From Euborellia annulipes (taxonomy: Eukaryota > Arthropoda > Insecta > Dermaptera > Anisolabididae): a DNA stretch of 64,000 nt. The stretch lies in NCBI GenBank assembly GCA_023213315.1, contig JAKCPI010000389.1, positions 1-64,000 of the forward strand, read 5' to 3'. This document shows positions 10,701 to 25,328 of this stretch, in pieces; position 1 is the stretch's first letter, and every line of letters starts with the position of its first letter. The notes below the pieces were generated by a model. The model was not told where the DNA came from, ran no database searches, and was given only the letters and a program-made list of their open reading frames with translations. Position numbers and translations under genes: made by a program.

Positions 10701-13652
10701 AGCAAAACACTCGTTATGCGAAACAATAACATTCTCCTTCTAAAACTGTCCCTCATGACACAGGCTGATGACACATGCGCACAATCGGGGACTTCCTCTA
10801 TCCTCGTCACTCGTTATGCGAAACTTGGCTCAATAAGCAATTTGTTTTGCTCGTTATGCGAATTACTCGTTATGAAGGTGCTCGCTAAGCGAGGTTCTAC
10901 TGTAATTCAGTATAATAATTAATATATTTAGGTATTTATTATAGAGAAATGGAAAATGAGGACATATTAGAATAAAGGTTAATGAATCAGCTTTTAACTT
11001 TGGGATTTCTGGTTCAAGTCAAGGTCAAACCTTTTTCTAAAAGGAAAAAAATTCATCATACATTCCCTGACATTTCTTGAAAATAGGAGCTTTACTAATT
11101 ACAAAATATTTTATGGCTCCTTGGAGGAATGGTAGGTAGGATGAAAGAAGATCTTTAAGCTGAATATCAATAAAATAAAAAAAAATTTCCAGTCAAGAAA
11201 AAAGTCATCAACTATAATATCTGTAAATTACAAAAAAATAATAGATGAGAACTAAATAGTCTCAGGTTCAAAATATTTAAAAATGAAAAAAAGTTAAATT
11301 AATGTTGAAACCTAATTTAGTATTTATCTTTTCTTATTTTTTATACAAAGAGGGTTTTATTTAAAAAAAAAAAAAAAGAGCCTGATTTTAAATTTTATCT
11401 AAGGTTATTTGAAAAGGTTAAAGGATTTTCTAAAGACACGCACAACTTGAAATTTGCATCATCATGGATGGAGAAGAGAGAGAAAAGAGATCGGGTTAAA
11501 AGGTCAATGGATTAATCCAATTGCCAAAATCGACTTATAACTGCAAATTAAGTCAATTTTTTTCTGCAAGCTCCAGAATGAAATTGAGAACCATATAATT
11601 GAAAAAAAAAAATCAAAAAATTCAAGACAAAATTTTTGAATCGAGAAGTCGAGAGAGATTAACATATTGAATAAATAAATATGCCTGGATAATTAATTGT
11701 ATCATAAATATAATTAAAATTAAAAAATATATATACATAAATGGTATATAGCCTATTATAAAAATACTTTTCAAGCTGACAAAGCACTAGATTGACCTAG
11801 TCTTGGATTTGTTGTCATCCTTCAAACACACTTTGTTAACGTAATATGCCAATTACGTTATTTGCATAATTGCTTGAATAAGTCTATTTGAAAAATCGCT
11901 TAGATGAGTATCTAAACAAATTATATTAATAGACATAGAGCAGATAGTATTTCTTCTCCTACAGTCGCTTTATTATTAGTCTAATGTGATTAAAGTATAA
12001 AACCAGTAGAATAATTACTTCTTTTTTAAACATTGCCAAGTCTCCTCCGTCTCTTTGTAATTGGAGTTAATGTCTGTTGAGAGATTATTAAAAAAAAAAA
12101 AAATTTACTTGCAAATAGTAAAATTTGAAGAAAATAAACATCCCGCAGTAAATAAATATGATCAAAGATAATGAGAGGTATAGGTGGTGAAGTATTCATA
12201 TATTTCTCATTGCCTATCATCATTTTTATAATTGGGCCATTAAATCTAAATCCAGTGATGATTCTTGGTGCGATACTATATAAATATTTGCGAATAAAGT
12301 AAAAGGAGTAGGCCTACTAGTATCTGATATTTATCTTTTAACAAGATGTGCGACCTCGATCGTCTACGTCAGCTAAACCAAAGGTTTTTGTAATTTTATA
12401 TATATCCTAGTTTAAGTGAAAGAAATTTTTTTTATAATTGATGGGATGGGGCTGTGAAATATCAATGTATGATGTGGAGGACAGCAGCCAGGAAGGTAGC
12501 CTCTATTAAGGAATATATAAATCTAAAAGAGAGAAATAATATAAATATTCAGAAAAAACATCTGGTGTGATGGTCGCACAGCAAACAACTTTCTCTTACC
12601 TTTGGTAATCGAAATTTGAGTTCTGTGCTTGACACACGAGATTTTTTTTTTGTGTCGAGATTATTTAGTTTCCGACATTTCTCCTATCTTTCCTATGAAG
12701 TATAAAGGAAAAGTGGTCTTCAGAAGATTTCAATGGCAAAATGAGAATATATATTTTAAAGAGCATCTAAAAAATAAATGATTTTTGAATTTTAATCAAA
12801 ATAAAAAAAAGCGAATTTTGAGAAGATCGAAAAAACTGAAAAAGTACATTGGTAAAGTACTAGTACTCTTTGGCTTGTTTAAAAGTTTATTTTCACCCTC
12901 CAGGGGGGTGTCTAACTTAAATATAAAATTTCAACCACTTAGCTCAATTCCATCATGCTTTAAATTGGATACAGACACACAGACAGACCATGGAGAAAGT
13001 AAAATAGAATAGTCTTACATTGTTCAAACAAACTGAAAAGAATATCGAGTTATCTAATGGAATCAAATTAAGGGATTAAATAAAAATCTCAACCAATGAA
13101 TAAAGTTCAATAATTAAAAAGAAAAATCTGAAAAATACATAGAATAAAGTAGCACTTCGATTTGAAATATGCTTTGTTTGAAGAAAACTTGATAACTGCA
13201 ACCATCTAAAAGAAACGAAATGGATTAAAAAAAAGTTTAGCAGTGAAATTCAAATACGAGGCCAGAAATATGGAATTTCATTATGAAAAATCGAATTATA
13301 AATATTGAAGAATGGTAATAGAGGAGAATAGGGCCGAAAAAAATGAAGTCATAAGCAAGCTATGATTAATAATAAATAAAAGGAAAAATTAAATTCTCAA
13401 CAATAAATAATAAAAAAGATTCCTTAATTCTAGTAAAAGATATTAAGACACCATGTTATTGTTTTAATTATCATGAAAACTGCTCTTATCACATTAGGAA
13501 TAAAATAAATAAATAAACAACAAACTTTTAAGTAAAGTACTACTCAAGTGACGTATTTACTCCAAAAAGTTGATAGAAATCTACAATTTTAGTGGGTAAG
13601 GAGCATATACCAAATTTCATCGATCTAGCTGCTTTGGTTTTAAGCAATCGTG

Positions 13653-13692
<40 letters not shown>

Positions 13693-16600
13693 TAATGCCA
13701 AAAATGGTTTTTTTTGGACTCAGGGAGGTCTAAAACGTGGAGAAACATCAAAATCTCGAAGTCGATTTTTTTACGATTACATAACTTTCTCTATACGAGA
13801 AAGTAAAAATCGTAAACATGGGTAAATATTTATATTTTATTACCATGGCAACCCTTTCTCCTAATTTTTATTTTTTTCTTATTTTATCGGATAATTACTC
13901 ATTAACTTATTGTTATTTGTGAAACAAAACCTGTCCGGGACTCTCACAAACATACACAGAAAATTTCATCATAATTGGTTCAGTCGTTTAGGAGGAGTTC
14001 AGTCACATACACACGTACAGAAGAATTTTATATATAAAGATAAAGATAATTATATTTTTTTTTAGAAAAATAGTAATAATTAAATATGAATATAGCCCTC
14101 GGGGCATGGCGTAGAGGTTAGCGTGCTAACCTCATATACCAAACGTCGCGGGTTCGGACCCCAGGCAGTCCGATGATTTTATTTAAGCCAATTGGATACC
14201 AAATGGCTTAAATAAGAATGCCTGGACCCCATATATGTATATTTATTAATAACGGATATCGTAAAAAGTCTTATATGGCCTGAGTTGCCGAAAAGACTGT
14301 ATGAATGTGTGTGTGAGTGTGAGTGTGAATGTGAAAAAAAAAAAAAAAAAATATGAATATAAGATTGTTTGCTGAAAGGTAGCAATTCATTTGGTTTCTG
14401 TACTTTCCAGTAAACAGACTAAAATTCCAATATGAAATTTGATATAATATTAATATTCGTTTTCCCTTTCTCTTTTCATGACATGATTTTATAATTTTCA
14501 AGGTTAAAAGGAAAAAAGTGAGTTCGATAGTGAGTAGCTACAATATATCAATGAAAAGATGAAAGAAACATGAAAATATAATGGTATAAATTATTACGAA
14601 TTGACAGAGTAAAAATTTGTTGCTCTTTATTTATTTCTACCAAACTATTACATATCAATGTGCTGATAGATAAAAATAATAGGTCTAAACATTGTTAGAA
14701 AAGACCGCCGACCCCGCACTGCGGGATTAATAATGGCGAGGACAAGAAGAAGAAGAAGAAGATTGTTAGAAAAGACAAGCTCCGTCTATTAGTGATTAAA
14801 CTTAAACAAAGGCGGATACAAGGGGGGGGGAGTAAAATTTTAAAAATTTGATTTGTATATATAGGGTGTCCCAAAAAATAAGCTTTAAAAAAATTATATT
14901 AAAATACACTATCCAAATTTCATATTTTGATATTAATTACAACGGTTATCGTCAAAGTCTTATATGGCCTAAGTTGCCGAAAAGACTGTGTGAATGTGTG
15001 TGTGAGTGTGAGTGTGAATGAGAAAAAAGTGTGAATGTTTTTAAAGAAAAAAAAAAAAAAAAAAAATTTCATATTTTTAAATGATTTTTGTTTATGAAAA
15101 TAATTTTTTTTCTTTTTGGTTTTATTTACAATTTTTCTTGTTTATTGGGTGGAAAACGTAAAGAAAAATGGTCAGGAAGTGAAGCTCTTTTGATTAATTA
15201 AAAATTTTTTTTACAAAACATTTCGGGTAATTTGGTGTATTAGAATTTTTAAAATGTTTAATTAATTTGTTATGTGAAATGAAAATGTCTGAAGTAAGTC
15301 TCAAAAAAAAAAATTGACAGTTTTCTTGTTTAAGTTTTTTTTTTTTTTTTTTTTTTTGAGGGAGTGTAAGCCTTCTAACCCTTATCCTTCCATACGCCAC
15401 TACTCATAATCATAAGCTGGAAGCTTCAGATTATTTTTTTAATAAATTATATGATTTCGAACAACAATAATAATTTTCATTCAACTTTTTCCCTAAAAAA
15501 TTTAAAAAATCAATTTCACGATCTTCAATTATTTACCTTACACTTATTCGTAAATAGAAATAAATAGCCTATATCTCGGCCCAAAAAATGAGTAGGCCTA
15601 TATAATTTTTTCTATTTACGAGATTAAGGTAAAAAACTAAAGATCGAAATTTAATAATATAGGATGATCAATAATTCATCTTAACTATCACACTAATGGA
15701 TTGATGACGAGACAATATTATGAATGTCAAATAAAAAAATTTAGTGAAACCGAAAAACTTTTTTTTTAATTCTACAAAAGAAGTAAATAACCCCGGAAGA
15801 AACTATATGAGTGTTGTTGGTTAAATGCAATTTTAATGATGTGATTGCCTTGCGTATTTGGAGGTGATGATGATGATGATGATGGAGATGTGGGCTCCAA
15901 AAAGAGGAGGAGGACTTCATCGACGACGGCGACGTTGCGTAGTGTTGCGTAGTCGACGAACCGTTAAACTCTCCGGGTTCACTGAACCCCAACGCCTGTT
16001 TCCTCTCTCCTCAGATCGGAAAACAAACACACCCTCCCACATCTTTTATCAGATTACCTCTTTTATTAATTGATTAGCATTATAGGTCAATCAAGGTGGA
16101 ATAAAGATCGGTTTTCAAAATACATATTAAACGTATATTTCTTTGTAGAATATTTTTGTTATTTATAAAATTCGCATCCTGAGGGATTAATCTCTATATT
16201 TCAATGCCTAAAGACAATTAGTGTTGGAAGAATTAAACAATATTTATTGTATTATCCTGGGAGATAAGCAAACAAATGTTTGGAAAACACCTGTTAAAAC
16301 GTTTTAGCGTGCTGAGTCATTATAGTTGAACGCAGAGCTTCTGTTTTCAACTTAAAAGTCATATCTCTGCTACTATGTGCATTACTATTAATATAAAATA
16401 TAATAATGCATATATCCCAGACGGGCCTTTTCGGGAGGAGATGAATTCCTGCAGAGGTAGATTTTATTTTTTAGTTTAATTAGAAGGGGAACAATTTATT
16501 TTTAAATAAATATTTTTTGATAAGGAATTTTACTGTTTATGATATGTTAATGTGAAAATTATCATATTTTTTTTAAGGTCTTTTTCGGCATCTAAGGCCA

Positions 16601-18218
16601 TTTAGACCCCATCCCTATTTATTTCAAATGATTTGTAGTCAAATCAAATGAAATAAAATTTTCTCGCTTGGGACGGGAAGCGAACCAGGGACCCCGGCGC
16701 GAGAAGCTAGTGTCTTCTTACATAATAATTCAGCTATTGACCAGGAAAAGGGCATTGTGATAAGGCAGCCCAGAATTTAAATCTTTTTTCAGTTTCAACT
16801 TTTCAGGTCAATTAAAATCGAAGGTGTTTAAAACAAAAAGCCGGGGGGGGGGGGGGGGGGGGGGGGGAAAACAAATATAAGAGCCGAAATTATCCTTAAC
16901 ACGATAACTATAATGATTTTAAATCATCAAATTGTAATATAATATAATGATTTTACTCAGTTATGAGTGAGCGTGTCATAAGATATTTATAAATAAAATA
17001 CTCGTATTTCTGGAAAACTTTTAAAAATACTAAAAATGAGAATTGATGGGCCATAGCGATCTACTAACATTAACTAATAGAGGTCAATTTTCATTAGACT
17101 TCATCCACTAATTATTAATTTTGCAAAATAATCATTTTTAGTGAGTTAAGCATCAAAGAAACAAGCAATATTGCTAATTAATGAATAATAACAGGGGAAG
17201 GGTAGATTTTCTGATTAAGACAAGATAACGTCTGGTTGCCTACTTCCCCGATAGAGAACTAAAAAGAAGACATGTTATTGAGAACGAGGGTGGACAGTCA
17301 ATCATTTATTTCATTATCTCCGACAATCAAAATATTGAGTGAATTCAAATTTGGATTTTATAAGACTTGAGAATTTTTTTGTTGTTGTTTGTCTTATCAA
17401 TCAAAATTAAATTTCTGGCCGACAAGGACAGAGAGACATAGAGAGCACAACTCGAATATTATTGGTTGATAAAATTAGTTTATATTTATTTGCTCAAGTA
17501 ATAAACCGTAAATTCAATTTGCATATAAATTTCTACAAACAGGAGCAATGGTTATTTATGTAAGTATAGTATAAATATTGGTTGTAAAAGGATTCTAATG
17601 TAAATGATGTCATGTTGTTTGTTTTAATAACCCCATTATTGGCCTGACAACAAAGTAGAGGAACAACCACCAAGTCAATTAGTGCTAAGCATCGCAGAAA
17701 CTCGAGTGAGTGTTCCCGAAAAACGACTGTGTGGAAGTCATGCGGTTTTTATCGATATACTAAAATTTCACATATATATATGAGTATATATATATATATA
17801 TGGAGCATTCCACGCCAACTCGACCACTTTTGAACCCGACCATTTTTTATTTGGTTGAAACTTTGTCATCTTTTTATACCCTATTGAAAACGTGTCTGAG
17901 AATTTTTTCAAATTTTTTGACCCACCCAAAAAAAAGTTATAGCATTTTCAAAAAACATCGACTTTTTTTTAAATAACCGTAAAACTCCCCGTACCCAACG
18001 TCGCGGGGTTGGGCCCCGGGAGGGCGGTTTTTTTTTTTTTTTTTGTACTAAATGGTAAAGAATGGCCGCCCTATGTTTTTTTTTAAGATATAGGTTTGTT
18101 GTTGGGGGGGTGGGGGGGGGGGGAGAGGGGGGGGGGGGGTGGGGGGGGGGGGGGGGGGGGGTGGATGTAAAAAAAAAAAAAAAACCGTAAAACTGACAAA
18201 AAATTAACTTATCGGGAC

Positions 18219-18254
<36 letters not shown>

Positions 18255-21200
18255 AATTTTTATCTTTAAATACTTTTCAGAAATAAATATGTCAAAATTT
18301 TACAGATTCATTTTGAACGTTTTTTTGACATTTTCAGAAAAAAAAAAACAAAAATTTCGGGATGAATGACACTTTTTTTTTATAAAAAACTGATTTTTTC
18401 TACAAATGCTCTGAAATTTTCAGAGTGGGATTATTTCGCATTCTATTTTTTTTTTTTTTTGAATTGAAATTTTTTTTTTCTCAACTTATTTATCATGATA
18501 GCGCTCTTAAATTCTTCCAGGATTGATCTATATTCTAGAAAATTGAAGAAAAAAAAAATAATAATAATAATAGTTAGAGGTGGTGGTCGATTCCCGTCCC
18601 AAGCGAGAAAAATTTATTTCATTTGAATCGACTACAAATATTTTGAAAAAATAGGGTTGGGGTCTAAATGGAATTAGATGCTGAAAAACCTTAAAAAAAG
18701 TACAATAAAATTAAACAATAAAACTTTATTTTTTTCAATTGTTTAAATAATTTACATGTTCTTGATTTAGTAGAATTTGAATAATCTTTTACAATAAGAC
18801 AATCATTTAAACCCGGTATAACAGAATGCACTTTTTGAGTACCGATGATAGGTTTAGTTTTTGAAAATCGGATTTCTAAGCTTTTACTTGCCGCTTCATA
18901 TTCTTCAGTAGTTGAATACTGTCAAAAAAAAACGTTTCAAGATGAATCTGTAAAATTTTGTCATATTTATTTCTGAAAAGTACATTTAAAGACAAAAATT
19001 AAAAAAAAAAAAAACGTCCCGAGAAGTTAATTTTTGAGCTCTCGGGGCATGGTGTAGAGGTTTGCGTGCTAACCTCATATACCAAGGGTGGCGGGTTCGG
19101 ACCCCAGGCAGTCCGATGCCCATTTTATTTAAAGCCATTTGGATACCAAATGGCTTAAATAAGAATGTCTGGACCCCAATAATACGATAAATTAATAAAT
19201 AACGGATATCGTTTAAAGTCTTAAATGGCCTGAGTTGCCGAAAAGACTGTGTGAATGTGTGTGTGAATGTGAGTGTGAATGAGAAAAAAGTGTGAATGTT
19301 TTAAAAAAAAAAAAAGTTAATTTTTGTCAATTTTACGGTTATTTAAAAAAAAAGTCGATGTTTTTTGAAAATGCTAAAACGTTTTTTTGGCTGGGTCAAA
19401 AAATTTGAAAAAATTCTCAGACACGTTTTCAATAGGGTATAAAAAGATGACAAAGTTTCAGCCAAATTAAAAATGATCGGGTTCAAAAGTGGTCGAGTTG
19501 GCATGGAATGCCCCATATATAAACCCTAAATAGTCTCAGCAGCTGACAGAGAAAATATAAAAAAACTTTATTCGGGATCAGTAAAATAAATCCCTATAAA
19601 TTTTTTTTTTGACTTAAAAAAATGTAAATATTTTTAACAAATCAAAAGTATGTCTTCTTCTCAATCTCCTTCAATGCCACAAATACAACAATGTAACATT
19701 CTCAATTCAAATCTAAAATAGGAAAGATTAATGCTATAAAATGATAAGAAGAAAAGGTGAAATTAAAGAGCGATTATCATCAACGTTGGAGACAAGTTGT
19801 TTTGTCCCTAACTGTCTTAAGGTAGGAAGTTGTATTTTTGACAATATAAATGAAAATAATTAGACAGCGGCGTGTAGCAATCCGGTTTGTTTGTTTGTCG
19901 GTGACTCGACTAGCGGATTCTAGCAGACGTTCTGAAGAAGCAGTCGCGTCGGCGCAGAGTTGAGTGCTGCGCGCTGCGCTACACGGGATTTCAGACCCGT
20001 CAGGTGGAAATAGTCATTTCACAGCGAACAGTGTCAGTGTCAGTGTCACTAGGGCCTCCTCTTGTTTGTTATGTTCTCGACATGTAGATACAAGAGCCAT
20101 GCCATTCTGGTAAGCTAGCAATCTTCTTTCCTAACTTTTCCTCTTCTAAATATTTTTTTCTCGTGTCTTATAAAATAAATCGTTTGTTTATTAGCGCGAA
20201 TTTTGTATCATTGTGTTTTTCAAATTAGGCCTATATTTAGAATTAATAAATAAGAATTATATATATCGTACCTGTGAAGGAAATTTATTTATTAAATAAG
20301 AGTACATTTATTATGGTTTTAAGGATAAGTTTCCAAAAAGATTTTTTCTTATTAAAGAAGTTTTTTTGTTTTTTTAATTATTTTATTTAAGGTCTTTTTC
20401 GGCATCGAATTTAGACCCCGTGCCTAATTATTTAAATTAATTGGTAGACAATATAATTTAAATAAATTATTGTCGCATGGAACGGGAATCGAAACCACGA
20501 CCCTTGGTATTTATACCAGCATGCTAACCACTACACCAAGGCCCGGGGCTTCGCCCCTGGACCCCCTCCAGCTGGCTCGGGCCCGTCTGCGACGAGCCCT
20601 CGCCTTTTCTTAATTATGAAAAAAAAATTTTCATTACTATATTCCATTCCAGTGCCTACTTGAGATTTGTTTACATTCATAGAATACACAAATGCAAAGA
20701 ATGCATAAATATTTCTCTATACATTTCCTATGGGAAAAATAGTAACTTTAAGAATTAATAATTCAAAAAGTCATAAGAATTTAGGGATGAAAATAATTTT
20801 CCTATAATTCCTAGAAGGCCCTCTTTAAGGATATAAAATTTGGTTGCAAAATTCCATCGGGAAGTTGCCCAAATAGAGCGTGACAGACGGACGAACTGAC
20901 AGTCAGGGAGACAGACGGACATTAGCGAATTATATATATTTTAATAATTATTAATACTTTAATTCTTGAATAATATATGCTAAAAGCCGGACTCGAACTC
21001 GAGCTGTGATGCAACTTCATATCTGAAGCATATTCCGATTACACACTTGTCTTAAAAACCCTCACAGTTAAAACTATCTAAAAATTTTATCCCGCTCTAG
21101 CCTAATGAAAATTCAATAGCTAAAAGCAGATTGACGTGTTGGTGCCGAAACAGTGCGAAAGGTTCAAAGAAGTAATAAATTTTGATAAATAGCCCTATCT

Positions 21201-24200
21201 TATATCAGTAAGGAAAAAGTCAAGATAATATTTAAAAAAAAAAAAAGTATAAAATTTGAAGAAGAATTAATTGTCTTTAGTGTGACGAACAAAAATTTGA
21301 AAAACTTTTTAAATTTTATCATAAAGTGATCCCTCCTCCCCCTTCTTGGCTGAGATGTTAATGATAGAAACAAATGTCAATGTTCATATTCCAGGTAGCC
21401 CGATGAAAATTAATTTAAATCATTGGATACCAATTGGTATAATTAAATGTATTTTATATCATAAGTAAAATGCCGAGTATAGTTTAAAGTCTATATGCCC
21501 TCCGATACCAAAATGGCTAGAAAAAAATAGAGATTTTTTTTTATTTGATTTTTACCAAGTGAATTATCATTTTATTTACCTAGAAATTTTACTTTTATCT
21601 GATTTAAATGAAATTGTTTTACTAATTTTTTTCTCAAAGCTCCTCTTTATAATCATTTCAAAATTGCTAAACATTTTAATTTCATCCCCTTTCCTTTCCC
21701 ATTTTCCCAATAATACGTTCCTATTAGTAGTATATGTAATCTTCCAAAAATTAAACATTTATGACAAAGCTGTTTAATATTAAAAATTCAAAAGGTTAAT
21801 GACATTTTAAGAAGAAACTTTTAGAATTAAAGAATCCATCTCAAATTAAATTAAGCTTAAGTGGAGACGATATCATCGAATTTCAAAATACAGTGCTCTG
21901 ACTCATAAGGATAATTTATTTATTTGTGTTTAGTGCAATTAATAATTGTTGACATTTTCATGAATGACTAAAGCTATTCAAGAATAAAAAAAATAAATAT
22001 AAATTAGCAAGTTGTCATGAGCGTAACTAGAGAATTTGGCTGGGGGGGGGGGGCATGGGACCAGCTATCCTCCGGAGGGTCTGGAAAACCCCATATTTTC
22101 TCAATTTTTCTTGGGACAGGGAGCTTTCTGGAGGGGGGGGGGGCACGAGCCTTCTGGGGGCAGCCTCCCCCCCCCCCGGGACCCCCTAGTTACGCCCATA
22201 CAAGTTGTTTAATATAATTTAAAAAAAAATCTAAAAGAAGCTGATTTAATTAAAGCAGGTACCAGTCAAAAGTGGAGGATAGGGCTAAAATATAAAATTT
22301 TATACAAATTTTAGAAAAAATAAACGACTTTATTTAAAAGTGTAGTTTCTTTATGGTTTAATTTTAATAGTGTGGAATGAGGACAAAAGATGATGGATTT
22401 AACTAATTCAAGCAAGATCAATCACCACTAAATCTCGGATTGGTGGCCACCCCAAGGAACAGGGTTGCCAATCGATTAGACAGAGATAAATAAATATTAA
22501 TTTAAAACATCATTAAACACAGAATTTTTGTCAGTTTCATTTAATAATTCCTGCTAACTCATAATATCTAAAAATCCTCTAGACTTGGTTTAAATTGCTT
22601 TTTAATCTTCTCTAAATCTGGTAAATCCTTATCTTTGAGGTATCAAAAAAATGGATTATAAAGTACATTTAAAAGAAGATATAAACATTCAAAGCAATGC
22701 TAAAAAAAGAAGTATTCTTAAAGAAATAATTATTTTGATAGACATCAGTCACGACGCAAATCGTGGGTTCAATCACCGGGTCCAAAAAAATTTAAGAACA
22801 TGATAAGATTCATCCAGCTATAAAATTTGTCTCTAGATCAATTAAGAAATAGCAACGTATAAAACCAGGATTGAATGAGCCTATTGTATGCAGTGACAAT
22901 ACAACATCTCAGTACCACCGCAATAACAATATAATAACTATATTTTGGGTTATTATTTTGATATTTTGTATAATATGATATTATGAAAATTATAATTATA
23001 TTATATGTATATTCTAACATCAAAGAAAATTCAGTTGAGGAATCAACCTGTGAAACCTCATACTTGAGTCCGCCAATGACCTCAGGGATCCGGGTGACTG
23101 AATTTTTCACACCATCTCAAGGTCGTCGGCAGGAATTTTCATGTTTATATTTGTTTTCTTTTATCGGTATAGTTCCATTGTTTTCTAAATCTCGGGATTA
23201 TATTTTTTTCTTTTTTTATCCCTTTTTTAATAGAAACAACGCTCATTATGAATTAAATATAAGAGTTTATTTAAAATTAAAAAAATTTTAATTCTTTCAA
23301 AGTGAATTTTTATTTTCTCTTACCTACATATGTAATACATAGGTATAGGTATGTATACATGTATAAAGTGTTGGTTTCATGTCAAAAATTCGATGTCAAG
23401 ATTTTGATGGAAATACATGTTTTGAGGTCCCATAAATCCAAAAAAGTGGGTCCCGCAAAATGGTCTGTCTGCCTGTCTGTGGGACTGTGAACAAAATATC
23501 TCAAGAACGAAATGAGCTAGGAGGTTGAAATTTTATTTTTAATTTAGATGGGACGTAACACGGAGCTTTTGAACAAAATCGGTCTAAAAGTACTAGTGCT
23601 TTACTGATGCACTTTTTCAGTTTTTTCGATTTTCTCAAAATTCACTCTAACGATTTTGATTAAAATTCACAAAACAACTATTTTTTAGACTCTCTTTAAA
23701 ATGTATATTCTCATTTTGCTTTCGAATGTTCCCTACTGTAGGAAACTAAATAGCTATATGTTAATTAAATATACCATGGTATGTCGACACAAAAAATCTG
23801 GTCTGACAAGCACAGAACACAACTTTCGATTACCGAAGGTAAGAGAAATTTGTGTGCTGTGCGACCAGTCACACCAGATTTTTTATACCGTTTTAATTTT
23901 AGTTTATTTTCACTTTTTTTGATATTTTATTCACTTGTAATAGAAAATTCAGAGATTGTAAAAGAAGAGATCACTAGTAACAATGTTAGGTATAATAATT
24001 GTAGTTTGTTTTCAATTTTATTTTATTTTTTGAAAAATTATCTTACAATAAGACTGGACGTACACATGAACAGATAATTTTTCTGGTCCAGTCTGTGATG
24101 CTGTATAGAAAGCACCAGACAAAATATTTTTGTCTGCGACGAAATGTCTGATTTTGTCTTGTCTGTTCCTCTGTGCGCCCGGTCTAATGGAACGAGCTAC

Positions 24201-25287
24201 CGACTGCTCAATGAGTTTGGGAACTCATTTTTTATCATGATACGTATTAAACAAAATTTTCAATTAACAAGGTCAAAATATTGTATAGTGATATTAATTA
24301 ATTATTATCATGTTCCATTTATCTTTTCTCCGATACTTTAATATCAAGGTTTAAAATTAATTAAAAAATTTCGTATATACAAGTCTCATTGTTCGTTGTA
24401 AGTTTTCTTGATAATTGTCAGGAAGTATTAAAAATTAATAAAGATTTTACATCATCTATTTTTCTGTTTATCAATAAAAAAAGAATTTTTCTTCTCGATT
24501 CTTCTTATTTCTAAAACAATTCTTCATGATTATTTTTTGGAGATTTCCAGAGGGTTAGAAGTAGTTTTTTAAGATAAATATAGAAAAGTAAAATTCCAGA
24601 ATCAAAGTATCTTCAAGGGACCGGTGAAATTATTTAATCGTAGTCAATAGTTTCCAAAATAAAATTTTTATATCACCTATTTGTATAGGTCTATATTTAT
24701 TACCTTTTTACCTGAATCATATGAAATTTAATTTTTATTCTAAAACGAATGAATTAAGGTTAAGCACACCATCAGGTCTATTCTCTAAAATCAGACGATA
24801 AAATTTAAAATAAACAGACGAGTGTTAAAAAGTAATGTAAAAACAATCAGAGTTAAAAAATGTTATTCTCAAAACAAAATTTTCTTGCCTCAAATAGCTA
24901 TTCTGTAAACAAAAACTTTAAAGCCAAAGCGTTAACATTTAGTAAATAGTGTTAAAAATTAATGTCATGTCTAGGGGGTGCCTTTAATATTTCAACGTCG
25001 TATTTAAAATAAACATGGCGTCCTTAACCTAAAAGTACCCCTCGGGGCTTGGCGTAGAGGTTAGCGTGCTAACCTCGTATACCAAACGTCGGGGTTCGGA
25101 CCCCAGGCAGTTCGATGATTTTATTTAAGCCCCTTGGATACCAAATGGCTTAAATAAGAATGCCTGGACCCCAATAAATATATATTATATAAATACGAGT
25201 ATCGTTTAAAGTCTTAAATGGCCTAAGTTGCCGAAAAGACTGTGTGTATGTGTGTGTGAATGTGAGTGTGAATGAGAAAAAGTGAGT

Positions 25288-25328
<41 letters not shown>

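Larger units (their letters stand above)
17803..19517. mobile_element. Foldback element with long inverted arms, invaded by two SINEs
   Basis: The left end (GGAGCATTCCACGCCAACTC) and right end are inverted copies. The arms match over several hundred bases (17803 to about 18470; 18800-19517), for example TTGAACCCGACCATTTTT and AATTTTACAGATTCA. The interior has a SINE tail (18590-18700). No ORF remains. Each arm has its own SINE insertion (separate entries). Confidence 0.75.

Noticed and set aside
15741..16073. Overlapping ORFs with His- or Arg-rich text in a GC-rich patch
   Set aside because: Driven by an ATG/CAT trinucleotide repeat; no matching splice phase with the SLC6 exons. The patch may still be regulatory.
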